A DNA stretch of 12,836 bases from Bacteroidales bacterium (GTDB taxonomy: Bacteria > Bacteroidota > Bacteroidia > Bacteroidales > WCHB1-69): positions 1 through 12,836 of the forward strand of contig JAISAD010000180.1 in the NCBI GenBank assembly GCA_031266895.1, in the 5' to 3' direction. Position 1 is the first letter of the stretch. Each line of letters opens with the position of its first letter. A program made the position numbers and the translations under genes. This document shows positions 1 through 8,623 of this stretch, piece after piece. The notes beneath the pieces are model-generated. The model worked only from the letters and a program-made list of their open reading frames with translations. It made no database searches and was not told the DNA's origin.

Positions 1-26
1 ATAAATTATAGAGTAAATCAGGGATA

Positions 27-1247
27 ATGAAGGTACGAAAAAGCAATTGGTTTTTACTGTTTGGCGCCAATTTTCTGGGAATTTTTAACGATAATTTTTT
101 GAAGTATCTGCTTATTTTCGTGGCAGTTACATGGGATTTACCTTCCTGGTTATCGCAATCGCAGCTCATAGCTGCTATTTCGGGTGCTTTGGTGCTTCCC
201 TATCTGATTTTATCGCCTTTAGCCGGCAAAATTACAGTCAAATATCATAAGCAAAAGGTATTTTCCATTATGAAATTACTGGAAATTCCTGTGCTTTTGC
301 TGGCAGTAGCCGGTTTTTGGTGTCAAAATATCGTACTCGGATTGTTGGCCGTGCTTTTTATGGGGATACTGAGTTGCCTCTATTCGCCGGCCAAGTATAG
401 CCTCATTAAGGATATTGGCGGTGAGGAGCAGCTTTCATTTGGCAGCGGCATGATTGAGGCAATGGCCTTTGCCGGTATTCTGTTGGGGACAGTAACGGCT
501 TCGTGGGTTTCCGACCACTATGCGTTTGCCCTTATGTTTCCCATTCTCATATTGGTAGGCTGTTTAGGCTATCTGGCTGTCCGTTTTCTTAAAGTCAGAG
601 AGGCTACTATTGATGACAGCCTCAACAGTACTTCCAATCTCATTCGATTTATTAACGATACGCACCGCATTATCAAACCCTATCCTCTACTTCATCAGGC
701 GATGATTTACTATGCTATATTTTGGCTGCTGGGTGGGGTGTTACAGATGAATTTGGTACTGCATTGTAAAACAGCATTGCAATGCAGCAATACTGTAACG
801 GGCATTGTTACCGCCATGGCAGCCATAGGAGTTATTTCGGGATGCCTTGCCGCCGGAAAGGTGATCAGCAAAACCAACCATTTAAAAATAGCTGCTTTCG
901 GAGTATCGGGGATTATCGTGGCACTGTTGGTTGTGATTTTCGGGCATCTTTCCGTCATATCGTTTGCGGCCGCTATCTTTGTTATTGCTTTCTCTGGCGG
1001 CTTTTTACAAGTACCTTCGCTTGTGTTGGTGCAACAAAATGACTTGGGGCGCAAAATTGGGGACGTAATGGCTTATCTCAATTGGCTCACGTTTGTCTAT
1101 GTGCTGGTAGGAACGGTGCTTTTTTCTATTATCGCTTTCTTAACAAACGACAACAGCATCGCCATATTCATTATGCTATGCGTTGTGGCAATACTGACAT
1201 TGGGATCTATCCTTTATAACATTAACCGCAAGAGACGTTATATGTAG
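27..1247 (+). CDS. LplT-like major facilitator superfamily transporter
   Basis: A 406-residue inner-membrane protein made almost wholly of hydrophobic segments, the size and pattern of a 12-helix major facilitator transporter. The N-terminal FNDNF motif (residues 20-24) in the first helix, the LYSPAKYSL motif (about 118-126) and the following stretch with GMIEA and ILLGT (about 141-155) resemble the LplT branch, whose E. coli member flips lysophospholipids across the inner membrane. In many Bacteroidota relatives this transporter is fused to, or lies beside, an acyltransferase and an acyl-ACP synthetase; this copy ends after the transporter domain. The ATG at 27 follows a GGGA stretch, but only 26 bases of upstream sequence are visible, so promoter and operon partners are unknown. 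It converges with the restriction gene. The family call is fairly sure; the substrate is inferred. Confidence 0.8.
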   Translation: MKVRKSNWFLLFGANFLGIFNDNFLKYLLIFVAVTWDLPSWLSQSQLIAAISGALVLPYLILSPLAGKITVKYHKQKVFSIMKLLEIPVLLLAVAGFWCQNIVLGLLAVLFMGILSCLYSPAKYSLIKDIGGEEQLSFGSGMIEAMAFAGILLGTVTASWVSDHYAFALMFPILILVGCLGYLAVRFLKVREATIDDSLNSTSNLIRFINDTHRIIKPYPLLHQAMIYYAIFWLLGGVLQMNLVLHCKTALQCSNTVTGIVTAMAAIGVISGCLAAGKVISKTNHLKIAAFGVSGIIVALLVVIFGHLSVISFAAAIFVIAFSGGFLQVPSLVLVQQNDLGRKIGDVMAYLNWLTFVYVLVGTVLFSIIAFLTNDNSIAIFIMLCVVAILTLGSILYNINRKRRYM

Positions 1248-1304
1248 ATTGGAGATACTGCGCGCTTATTCGTAATTACGCCTAACGTAGCGTGGACTTG
1301 GAGT

Positions 1305-2591
1305 TTATTCTTCTACTTGGCTTAGAATCCAATTAATCCAACCTGTAATTGTAGAAGCGCGTCTAAAATATGTTGAATCTGAATTGACATTATATAAATT
1401 AGAACGTTTCATTATATCAATTATGGTTTCTTTATTAGGGAGTTCTCCGTTCTCAAGAGAAAGTTTTAATGTATTCCTAAAAGCAGAATGGGATATAATC
1501 AGTTTTACGAATTCTTTTTGTCTATCATCAAAATTCAAATTAAATATTTGTTTTCCTTTTGAAGTCAAAAAGCAACCTGTTTGTAGAGTAATCGGGTCTC
1601 TTCCAACTTCAATTAGCTCTAAATATTTTCCAGCATTGGAATAATAATCAGTTTGCCTTGAATCAAAATCATAATTTTGAGTTATTTCTTCTTTAGAAAG
1701 AAATTCTTTTTGATTTAAAAGTTCACAAAGATTGACAACTCTTTCAAAACTATCTGCTTGTGGAAAAGGGATTTCAGGTTCTTTGACTATTTGTACTTTA
1801 TCTATAATTCCAGCTAAAATTTCAAGATTAAACGTTACTTCTTGAATTGCGTATTTTTTGTATTTTACTAACACAAGAGAGTTGTAATGCTCTATATTAG
1901 CAAACTCATATTCTCGCAAATGAAAAACACCATTAGTATATGTTAGAAAAACAGGACGAATTTTTTTGTTTATTTTTTCATTCCAAAGTTTAAAAGGGTA
2001 ATAAAGCTGTCTTACAAGAAAATCATCTGAAATATAATTTTTGGCTTCAATCAGAGTTAATGAATTATCTCCCTCATAACCACCATCAATTTCAATTTGA
2101 GAATTAGCAACATTTATTCTAAATAGACCTTTAGCTGTGTTTATATCAAAATCAAATGAAGAAGAACTCATGCGTCCGCTAACGGTTGGAAATAAATTTT
2201 CTTCATTTGTGAAATTGTGCAAGATTTTTGATACAAAAGCACAGTTAATTGCAGTTGCTTCGCTTGTTATATTTTTGTAGTCAAGGCTTTCTAAGAATGC
2301 AGGAAATTCAATTGGCGAAACCTTGATATCATCTGAGTTAAAATCGCAAAATGTTTCAAAAGTTCCTATTATATATCCGCCTCTCGAAGTCGGAAGTATT
2401 GATAAATTATTATCTGCAAACAATTTAGGAAGTTGAGATTTGTGATCAAATTTCGTCATTAGTCGCGCCTCTCGAAATTCATTTATTTTTGTCGCAGAAA
2501 TTTCAATATGACCAACTTCCAAAATCTCGTCTAAAACCTTATACTTGTCAAAAATTTCTTTCCACGCTAAATCATTTCTTGACTTACTCAT
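1305..2591 (-). CDS. Type II restriction endonuclease, PD-(D/E)XK type
   Basis: A 428-residue protein whose start codon overlaps the last 8 bases of the adenine methyltransferase gene (ATGAGTAA holds both start and stop), so the two are probably translationally coupled, with the methylase made first. The likely catalytic core is E-I-D at 167-169 followed by I-E-A-K at 181-184, a PD-(D/E)XK arrangement with D169, E182 and K184; RQLYYPFKLW (194-203) follows and fits the helix after the core. The role inferred is double-strand cleavage at the site protected by the partner methylase. It is much longer than MboI/DpnII-type enzymes (roughly 280-290 residues), so residues about 1-130 and 260-428 may be extra recognition or winged-helix-like domains; I do not recognise them. 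The gene is very AT-rich (for example 14 G+C in the 60 bases 1921-1980). Function rests on the motif plus its neighbour. Confidence 0.75.
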   Translation of the reverse strand: MSKSRNDLAWKEIFDKYKVLDEILEVGHIEISATKINEFREARLMTKFDHKSQLPKLFADNNLSILPTSRGGYIIGTFETFCDFNSDDIKVSPIEFPAFLESLDYKNITSEATAINCAFVSKILHNFTNEENLFPTVSGRMSSSSFDFDINTAKGLFRINVANSQIEIDGGYEGDNSLTLIEAKNYISDDFLVRQLYYPFKLWNEKINKKIRPVFLTYTNGVFHLREYEFANIEHYNSLVLVKYKKYAIQEVTFNLEILAGIIDKVQIVKEPEIPFPQADSFERVVNLCELLNQKEFLSKEEITQNYDFDSRQTDYYSNAGKYLELIEVGRDPITLQTGCFLTSKGKQIFNLNFDDRQKEFVKLIISHSAFRNTLKLSLENGELPNKETIIDIMKRSNLYNVNSDSTYFRRASTITGWINWILSQVEE

Positions 2592-3426
2592 AATTTCTTA
2601 TTAAAACTTCATCGACTTCTCCTCGATCTGCACCGTTAGAATTAATGGCCCTATTAGCTTTTACGATGAATATCTTATAATCCTTATACAAATCTTTAAT
2701 TAATTCAGAAGAAGAATTTGATAACAAGAACTTTATTCCATTTTTATTTAATTCATCGCAGGCGGTCTTTAAATCAACTTGATCGAAAATATTCCACCCT
2801 CCTTGTACATATCCGGTAAAATTTGAATTTTCGGATATTGGGTGATATGGTGGATCTAAATATACAAAAGATTTCTTGTCGAGTTTTTTCAGTACTTCAG
2901 AATAATCTTTACTTGAAATTTGTATATTGTTTGTATTTAGATATCTATGCACTGCTTTTAGAGTCGGCTCATTCACTATATTTGGATTTTTATATCGTCC
3001 AAATGGAGCATTGAACTCTCCTGCATTATTAACACGATAAAGTCCATTAAAACAAGTCTTGTTTAAAAAAATAATTCTTGAAGCTCGCTGAACCGAATTT
3101 AAATTCTCAAAATCATCATTTCTATCTAAAGCACGGATTTTATAAAAGTAATCGGATTCGTTTTTGTGATTTTTTAGATCAAGAATTAATTCATTTAAGT
3201 TATTCTTAATAACCTCATATACATTTATCAATTCTTTGTTTAGATCGTTTATTATTGCATTATGTGGTTGTAAATAAAATAAAATAGCACCTCCTCCAAC
3301 AAAAGGCTCTATGTAATTGTATTCCCTGATGTTTTTAGGCAAATGAACAACAATTGACGGAATAAGTTGCCTTTTTCCACCAGCCCATTTTAAAAATGGA
3401 ACCACTAACTTGTTGTTTTTCACCAT
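2584..3426 (-). CDS. Dam/DpnM-family N6-adenine DNA methyltransferase
   Basis: A 280-residue group-alpha adenine methyltransferase, transferring a methyl group from S-adenosylmethionine to adenine N6. Motifs in order: FLKWAGGK (11-18), the EPFVGGG S-adenosylmethionine motif I (40-46), ND in the following strand, the recognition hairpin with NGLYR (127-131) and EFNAPFGRY (137-145), and the catalytic DPPY (191-194). The hairpin keeps the Asn, Leu, Arg and Pro positions that in E. coli Dam contact GATC, so GATC or a GAT-containing site is a reasonable inference. The ATG at 3426 is preferred: the longer frame would need a TTG at 3450 and adds eight residues before the usual family start. It lies 77 nt behind glyA on the same strand and could be reached by readthrough. 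I found no clear promoter of its own. High AT content unlike its neighbours suggests transfer as a cassette with the nuclease. Confidence 0.9.
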   Translation of the reverse strand: MVKNNKLVVPFLKWAGGKRQLIPSIVVHLPKNIREYNYIEPFVGGGAILFYLQPHNAIINDLNKELINVYEVIKNNLNELILDLKNHKNESDYFYKIRALDRNDDFENLNSVQRASRIIFLNKTCFNGLYRVNNAGEFNAPFGRYKNPNIVNEPTLKAVHRYLNTNNIQISSKDYSEVLKKLDKKSFVYLDPPYHPISENSNFTGYVQGGWNIFDQVDLKTACDELNKNGIKFLLSNSSSELIKDLYKDYKIFIVKANRAINSNGADRGEVDEVLIRNYE

Positions 3427-3503
3427 TTTAATTATACATTGAATATACAATACTAATGTTACAAATTACATTTTATCCTGATTTCAATTAACACAAGTAA
3501 CGG

Positions 3504-4784
3504 CTACCAGGCATTAAGCGGACGGAAACTCATCATTTCGTTCACTTTTCCGGCTACTTTTTCGATTACGGTGTTATCTTCTATATTACTGATAACTTCA
3601 TCAATAAGGGCTACGATGTCATCCATTTCATGCTCTTTCAAACCGCGTGAAGTGATAGCCGGCGTGCCCACTCTGATACCTGATGTACTAAACGGGGTAC
3701 GACTATCGAAAGGAACCATATTCTTGTTTATCGTAATGTCGGCTTTTACTAAGGTATTTTCTGCTAATTTGCCGGTAATATCGGGAAATTTAGTACGCAA
3801 GTCAATCAACATCAAGTGATTATCTGTTCCATCGCTGATAACTTTATAGCCTCGTTTCAGAAATGCCTGGCACATGGACTGCGCATTGAGCTGCACCTGC
3901 TTAATATAGGCTAAATAGTTGTCGGAAAGGCATTCGCCAAAAGCCACAGCTTTAGCGGCAATCACATGTTCGAGTGGTCCTCCCTGAATGCCGGGAAATA
4001 CGGCACTATCCAAAATTTGGGACATCATTTTAGGTTCTCCTTTAGGCGTAGTTAAACCCCAAGGATTTACAAAATCTTTGCCCATCATGATAAGTCCGCC
4101 ACGTGGGCCGCGCAAAGTTTTGTGGGTAGTAGTGGTTACAATATGGCAATAAGGCATGGGATCGTTGAGCAGTTTGCGGGCTATCAGACCTGCCGGATGC
4201 GAGATGTCGCCCATAAGGATAGCGCCGATTTTATCCGCAATAGCCCTCATGCGTTTCCAGTCCCAGTCACGGGAGTAGGCCGATGCACCACCGATAATCA
4301 ATTTGGGACGTTCGCGCAAAGCCACCTCTTCCATCCTGTCATAGTTGATAATGCCGGTCTCTTCCTCCACGGCATAAGCCACAGCATGATAAAGAATGCC
4401 GGACGAATTGACTGGAGAACCATGCGACAAGTGTCCGCCATGCGACAAATCCAACCCCATAAAAACATCGCCCGGTTTCAGGCACGACATCAATACGGCC
4501 ATATTAGCTTGTGCACCGGAGTGCGGTTGTACATTAGCCCATTCGGCATTAAAGAGAGTTTTTACGCGCTCAATGGCCAACTGTTCGGTTTGGTCCACTA
4601 TCTGACAGCCTCCGTAATAGCGTTTATTCGGATAGCCTTCTGCATACTTATTAGTAAGTACTGACCCCATCGCTTCCATAACTTGTTCGCTTACAAAGTT
4701 CTCAGAAGCAATAAGCTCAATTCCGCTGGTTTGACGCCTGCGTTCCTGTTCTATTAAGTCAAAAATTTGATTATCTCTTTTCAT
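3504..4784 (-). CDS. glyA: Serine hydroxymethyltransferase
   Basis: A full-length 426-residue cytosolic PLP enzyme that interconverts serine and glycine with tetrahydrofolate and supplies one-carbon units. Family landmarks are intact: ELIASENF (23-30), NKYAEGYPNKRYYGG (45-59), NVQPHSGAQAN (84-94), the cofactor-binding D193 and H196, and TTTTHKTLRGPRGG (217-230) with K222 as the Schiff-base lysine. The start at 4784 gives the usual Bacteroidota N-terminus beginning just before the conserved QERRRQ segment. A -7-like TATTTTTG element lies about 30 bases upstream. Base composition is ordinary (32 G+C in the 60 bases 4081-4140), in sharp contrast to the restriction-modification pair downstream of it. 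Confidence 0.98.
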   Translation of the reverse strand: MKRDNQIFDLIEQERRRQTSGIELIASENFVSEQVMEAMGSVLTNKYAEGYPNKRYYGGCQIVDQTEQLAIERVKTLFNAEWANVQPHSGAQANMAVLMSCLKPGDVFMGLDLSHGGHLSHGSPVNSSGILYHAVAYAVEEETGIINYDRMEEVALRERPKLIIGGASAYSRDWDWKRMRAIADKIGAILMGDISHPAGLIARKLLNDPMPYCHIVTTTTHKTLRGPRGGLIMMGKDFVNPWGLTTPKGEPKMMSQILDSAVFPGIQGGPLEHVIAAKAVAFGECLSDNYLAYIKQVQLNAQSMCQAFLKRGYKVISDGTDNHLMLIDLRTKFPDITGKLAENTLVKADITINKNMVPFDSRTPFSTSGIRVGTPAITSRGLKEHEMDDIVALIDEVISNIEDNTVIEKVAGKVNEMMSFRPLNAW

Positions 4785-4813
4785 TATTTTTGGTTTACAA
4801 TATTTAACGGCGG

Positions 4814-4821
4814 CAAAAATA
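4814..4821 (-). promoter_or_regulatory. Bacteroides-type -7 element of glyA
   Basis: Read on the minus strand this is TATTTTTG, a full match to TAnnTTTG, followed by CCGCCGTTAAATA. No TTTG tetramer is visible at the usual -33 spacing. Transcription would begin close to 4807, giving a leader of about 20-25 nt. The bases after the element match those after the receptor promoter at 5987-5994. Confidence 0.55.
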
Positions 4822-4848
4822 CAAAAAATAGCGGATAATTAAGAATTT

Positions 4849-5895
4849 TCACCTATTCAATATAACATATACGGGAAAATGGTCGCTATAACCGCCTGCA
4901 TAACTGCCGCCAGCGTAAGTACGGAATGGATAACCGGCAAATGAACCTGTTTGTGTAATCATAAAGTTTTTGCGGAACACATGTGCACTGCTATAATGAT
5001 AAACGCCACTATCGGGCTGTAACAAGCCTTGCGATACAATAATATTGTCAATCATTTCGGGCATATCATGATAATAATAGGAAGCAAGGCCATCTCTGTA
5101 CATTTGCCACATGGGGTTAAAAAGATCGCCGGGAAGCAAATTTTTGATTTTTCCCTTGCCGCGTAATTTTTCGGTAATACTTTTTGCATCCGGATTATCG
5201 TTTAAATCGCCCAAAACTATAATTTTAGCGTTAGCATTTGCCGCCAGTAAAGAATCTACAATATGACGTGTGAGGTCGGCAGCAGCCATTCGCAGAGGCA
5301 TACTTCGCTTTTCGCCTCCTCTTTTGGATGGCCAGTGATTAACAATAAGATGCAGTGTATCCATATTATCTACAATACCGCTCATCAGTAGCTGGTCTCG
5401 AGTGCGGAAAGAGGTATCTTGAGGATACTTAACTCGAAACGCCCTTTGGGCTAACACTCTAAACCTGTCTTTGTTGTAGAGAAAAGCCACATCTACCCCT
5501 CTTCTGTCGGGCGAATCGTGGTGTACTACGCCAAAATGATATGGTTTAAGCGTTTCAGTACTGGCCAAATCAAGCATCACTTTTTCGTTTTCAATTTCCG
5601 AAGTGCCTATCACTATGGGGCAACCTTTTTCTTTTGCCATTGCATCAATCACTTCGCTCAAATGCATTAGCTTGTGCTGGTAGCGTTCTTCCCTCCACTG
5701 ATTAACTCCATTGGGCAAAAACTCTTCGTCATCAATTAAAGGATCATCTTCCGTATCATAAAGATTTTCCAGATTATAGAATGCTACCACAGCAGTTTTG
5801 TACCCTTTTTGAGCATAAACACTAATATTTAACAGCCCAATCAGGAACAGCATAAAAAAGACCACCCTATTCATCATAAATAATCGCTTGTACAT
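4849..5895 (-). CDS. Exported endonuclease/exonuclease/phosphatase-family protein
   Basis: A 348-residue protein with an N-terminal signal peptide (basic MYKRLFMMNR, then a hydrophobic core, cleavage likely after VYA at 26-28). The rest is an EEP-fold metal-dependent phosphoesterase: FYNLENLYD (39-47, metal-binding E43), SEIEN (99-103), VNHWPSKRGG (185-194, with H187), LGDLND (228-233, D230 and N232), DN at 283-284 and SDHFPV (337-342, H339 as general base). The family includes DNases, exonucleases and lipid or sugar phosphatases; the SDH and GDLND set here is typical of a secreted nuclease-like enzyme, but the substrate is inferred. The frame is open up to an ATG at 5967, yet a consensus promoter lies inside that extension, so I start at 5895; 5874 is also possible. 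It is divergent from the receptor-lipoprotein operon, 130 bp away, suggesting a shared role. Confidence 0.87.
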   Translation of the reverse strand: MYKRLFMMNRVVFFMLFLIGLLNISVYAQKGYKTAVVAFYNLENLYDTEDDPLIDDEEFLPNGVNQWREERYQHKLMHLSEVIDAMAKEKGCPIVIGTSEIENEKVMLDLASTETLKPYHFGVVHHDSPDRRGVDVAFLYNKDRFRVLAQRAFRVKYPQDTSFRTRDQLLMSGIVDNMDTLHLIVNHWPSKRGGEKRSMPLRMAAADLTRHIVDSLLAANANAKIIVLGDLNDNPDAKSITEKLRGKGKIKNLLPGDLFNPMWQMYRDGLASYYYHDMPEMIDNIIVSQGLLQPDSGVYHYSSAHVFRKNFMITQTGSFAGYPFRTYAGGSYAGGYSDHFPVYVILNR

Positions 5896-5925
5896 CAACT
5901 TAATAGTTAGAATTGTAAAACATTG

Positions 5926-5955
5926 CAAAGATACACGAAATTTTTGATTCGCAAA
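5926..5955 (-). promoter_or_regulatory. Promoter of the exported EEP protein
   Basis: On the minus strand TTTG (5952-5955) and TATCTTTG (5926-5933) are separated by 18 bp, close to the Bacteroides -33/-7 arrangement TTTG-N19-21-TAnnTTTG. The predicted transcript starts near 5919, downstream of the ATG at 5967, which is why that longer start is rejected. Confidence 0.7.
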
Positions 5956-5977
5956 AGCATGTAACATAATAATCCGA

Positions 5978-5994
5978 TTTTTTTTTTATTTTTG
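5978..5994 (+). promoter_or_regulatory. -7 element of the receptor operon abutting a T10 tract
   Basis: TATTTTTG (5987-5994) matches TAnnTTTG; its first T is the last base of a run of ten T (5978-5987). No TTTG tetramer is visible 19-21 bp upstream. Transcription would begin near 6001, leaving a leader of about 25 nt that carries AAAGGG just before the ATG at 6026. The homopolymer lies between the -7 element and any upstream promoter contact. Confidence 0.55.
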
Positions 5995-6025
5995 TCGCCG
6001 TAAATAACTATCAAAACTAAAGGGA

Positions 6026-8566
6026 ATGAAAAAAGAAATATTATTAATATTTATATGCTTAACTATTTATAACATAGCAGTTTCGCAAGTTACCCCTGAC
6101 ATAAAAGACACTACTGATACCGGTCGAAATGTAGCGACCGAAGTAGATGCCATTGTGATTAATAGTATCCAAGAGGCGCAAGATGAGCGCGAATCGGATG
6201 AAAGCGGCTCCTCTAATTATGTGCCAGGTTTATTGCATTCTTCACGCGATGTATATGCAGGCAACAGTTCATACGCTTTCAGTATTGCCTATTTTAAAAA
6301 CAGAGGATTGGATAATAAATATGAAGAGATCAGCATGAACGGATTCCTGATGAATAATTTGGTTACTGGCCGTGCCAACTATTCGCAATGGGGTGGTTTA
6401 AATCACGTAGTTCTCTATCCCGAAACAATTTTCGGGCTGAATGCCGTTAATTTTACCTTTGGTGACATCGGCGGAGCAACTAACTACATTATGCGCGCCT
6501 CTTCTTACCGTCAGCAAATTCGTGCCACTTACTCGCTCTCCAATCGGTCGTATAACAACCGTCTGATGTTTACCGGATCTACCGGTTTGCTCAAAAACGG
6601 GTGGGCTTTTGCCGCCTCGGTTTCTGCTCGCTTCGGCAATGCGCTTACTTACGTGGATGGGACTTCCTATGACGGCTATAGCTATTTCGTTTCGGCCGAA
6701 AAACAGTTTAATAAGGAACATGCTCTTACCCTCACTGCTTTTGCTGCTCCAACGGTACGCGGCATGCAAGGCAATTCTGTATCAGAGGTTTACGACATGC
6801 TCGACGACCATTACTATAATCCTAATTGGGGATGGTATCAAGGGAAAAAGCGCAATGCACGCATGCGTTCCACGCATGAGCCGGTAATTATGCTTAGCCA
6901 CTATTATACTCCAAAAAGCAATAAGTTTTTGATTACCACCACCATAACCTCTACTTTCGGAAAAAACAGTACCACTTCACTTAATTGGTTTGATGTGCCC
7001 GACCCTCGCCCTGATTACTATCGTTACTTGCCAAGCTATCAGGATACCACCACGGAACAGGGACGTGCCATGGCTGCCTATACCCGCGACCAATGGCTCA
7101 ATAATGCTGATGTGCGTCAGATTGACTGGGACAATATGTATAAAGTAAATCAATTGGCCACACAACAGGGCAAGCAGGCACAATATATGGTGGAAAACAG
7201 GGTGATTGACCATATTCTAATAGGTGGTTCGTCCAATATTGTGGCCACCCTAACTGATCATATTAAATTGGCTGCCGGGGTGGATATTAGAGGAATGAAA
7301 CAGCGCAACTACAAAACCATCAACGATTTACTTGGAGGCACCTATTGGCTGGATGTGGATAAATATTCAGAGGGTGATTTTCCGGAAGATGCTAATATCA
7401 TCTACAATAATTTGGATGAAAAAGATAAACAGTTAAGTGAGGGCGACATTTTTGGCTACAATTATAACTACTACATTTATAAGCAGAGATTGTGGGCTAT
7501 GTTCACTTTTACTTACAACAAGGTGGACTTCCATGCAGGCGCTGAAGTGGGTGGCACCGAATACTGGCGCGAGGGGAAGATGCGCAACGGGCGTTTTGCT
7601 AACGAATCAAAAGGGAAATCTGATGTGAAAACTTTTTTGGACGCCGCCGCAAAATTGGGTGTAACTTACAAAATTACAGGTCGCAACTATTTAACACTCA
7701 ATGGAGCCATTACCCAATCTGCTCCCGGTATCCTCAACGCTTTCTTAGCACCGCGCATCCGAAATACTTACGTATCTAACCTGAAACCCGAAAAAGCGCT
7801 GTCGGGCGAACTGTCATATATCATGAAATATCCGAAAGTGCAACTGCGCATTACCGGTTATTACGCCTATATTAAAGACATTACCAAACTTATCAGTTTT
7901 TATCATGACGATTATGCCAGCATGGTAAACTACTCCATGAGCGGCATCGATCAACGCCATGCAGGGGTAGAAGCCGGCGCAGAATTTAAAATCGGCTCCA
8001 TGTTTGCCATTGTAGTAGCCGGCAATTATGGCGACTATCGTTATGCAAGCCGCCCGAAAGTAGTGATTAACGCCGAAAATGGTTACGATATTCCTGATGT
8101 GGAACAGACCGTTTACTGGAAAAACTACCATGTATCGGGAACGCCGCAAGCTGCTGTTACATTGGGATTGAAGTTCAATCATAACTATTGGTATGTCAAT
8201 ATAAATGCCAACTATTTCAACAAAATCTATTGCGACCTTAATCCTGAAAGGCGCACCAGTAACGCACGCGGTACATTAGACGTAAACTCCGAACTCTATC
8301 ATCTGATTGCCGACCAAACCGTGCTCAGCCCGAAAGGTGAATTTACACTGGATGCTTCCGTTAGCAAATCGTGGCGCATTAAGCGTTACACCATCGGCTT
8401 CAATGCAAGTGTAACCAATATATTGAATAACAAAAATTTGACAACTACCGCCTGGGAACAATATCGTTTCGACTATAATGAAATGAATGTCAATAAGTTT
8501 CAAAACAAATACTACTATGCTTTAGGCACTACGTTCTATTTGGGATTATCTTTTTCATTTAATTAA
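6026..8566 (+). CDS. TonB-dependent receptor-like outer-membrane beta-barrel protein
   Basis: An 846-residue protein with a signal peptide (MKKEILLIFIC onward, cleavage likely after AVS at 18-20). A short acidic linker with EVDAIVINS (39-47) could serve as a TonB box. Residues about 64-165 look like a divergent plug domain (phrases VPGLLHSSRDVYAGNSSY and NHVVLYPETIFG). From about 165 to the end the sequence alternates aromatic and polar residues in the pattern of a long 22-strand barrel, closing with YLGLSFSFN, as outer-membrane barrels do with a terminal aromatic strand. The carboxypeptidase-like N-terminal domain usual in SusC proteins is absent, and no SusD partner is present, so this is not a standard glycan uptake pair. 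It heads an operon with two DUF5689 lipoproteins and faces an exported nuclease-like enzyme. The imported substrate is unknown; a nucleic acid breakdown product is my hypothesis. Confidence 0.83.
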   Translation: MKKEILLIFICLTIYNIAVSQVTPDIKDTTDTGRNVATEVDAIVINSIQEAQDERESDESGSSNYVPGLLHSSRDVYAGNSSYAFSIAYFKNRGLDNKYEEISMNGFLMNNLVTGRANYSQWGGLNHVVLYPETIFGLNAVNFTFGDIGGATNYIMRASSYRQQIRATYSLSNRSYNNRLMFTGSTGLLKNGWAFAASVSARFGNALTYVDGTSYDGYSYFVSAEKQFNKEHALTLTAFAAPTVRGMQGNSVSEVYDMLDDHYYNPNWGWYQGKKRNARMRSTHEPVIMLSHYYTPKSNKFLITTTITSTFGKNSTTSLNWFDVPDPRPDYYRYLPSYQDTTTEQGRAMAAYTRDQWLNNADVRQIDWDNMYKVNQLATQQGKQAQYMVENRVIDHILIGGSSNIVATLTDHIKLAAGVDIRGMKQRNYKTINDLLGGTYWLDVDKYSEGDFPEDANIIYNNLDEKDKQLSEGDIFGYNYNYYIYKQRLWAMFTFTYNKVDFHAGAEVGGTEYWREGKMRNGRFANESKGKSDVKTFLDAAAKLGVTYKITGRNYLTLNGAITQSAPGILNAFLAPRIRNTYVSNLKPEKALSGELSYIMKYPKVQLRITGYYAYIKDITKLISFYHDDYASMVNYSMSGIDQRHAGVEAGAEFKIGSMFAIVVAGNYGDYRYASRPKVVINAENGYDIPDVEQTVYWKNYHVSGTPQAAVTLGLKFNHNYWYVNINANYFNKIYCDLNPERRTSNARGTLDVNSELYHLIADQTVLSPKGEFTLDASVSKSWRIKRYTIGFNASVTNILNNKNLTTTAWEQYRFDYNEMNVNKFQNKYYYALGTTFYLGLSFSFN

Positions 8567-8623
8567 AAACAGCAGAAAACGTAATATGTCATCTATTTTA
8601 ACTGTACAATAAAAATCAAAAAT

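Noticed and set aside
1248..1304. A transcription terminator between the transporter and the restriction gene
   Set aside because: There is a 10-bp palindrome (CGTAATTACG) and a weak ACGC/GCGT hairpin, but no stable stem followed by a T run on either strand.
3427..3450. A longer methyltransferase start at 3450
   Set aside because: It would need a TTG codon and adds eight residues before the usual family start; the ATG at 3426 fits the family better.
3427..3460. A controller-protein operator before the methyltransferase
   Set aside because: Only short AT-rich repeats such as ATTG-N6-CAAT are present, and no small helix-turn-helix controller gene is in the cassette.
4122..4664. A 180-codon open frame antisense to glyA
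   Set aside because: It lies wholly inside glyA, has no family resemblance, and its length is explained by codon bias of the opposite strand.
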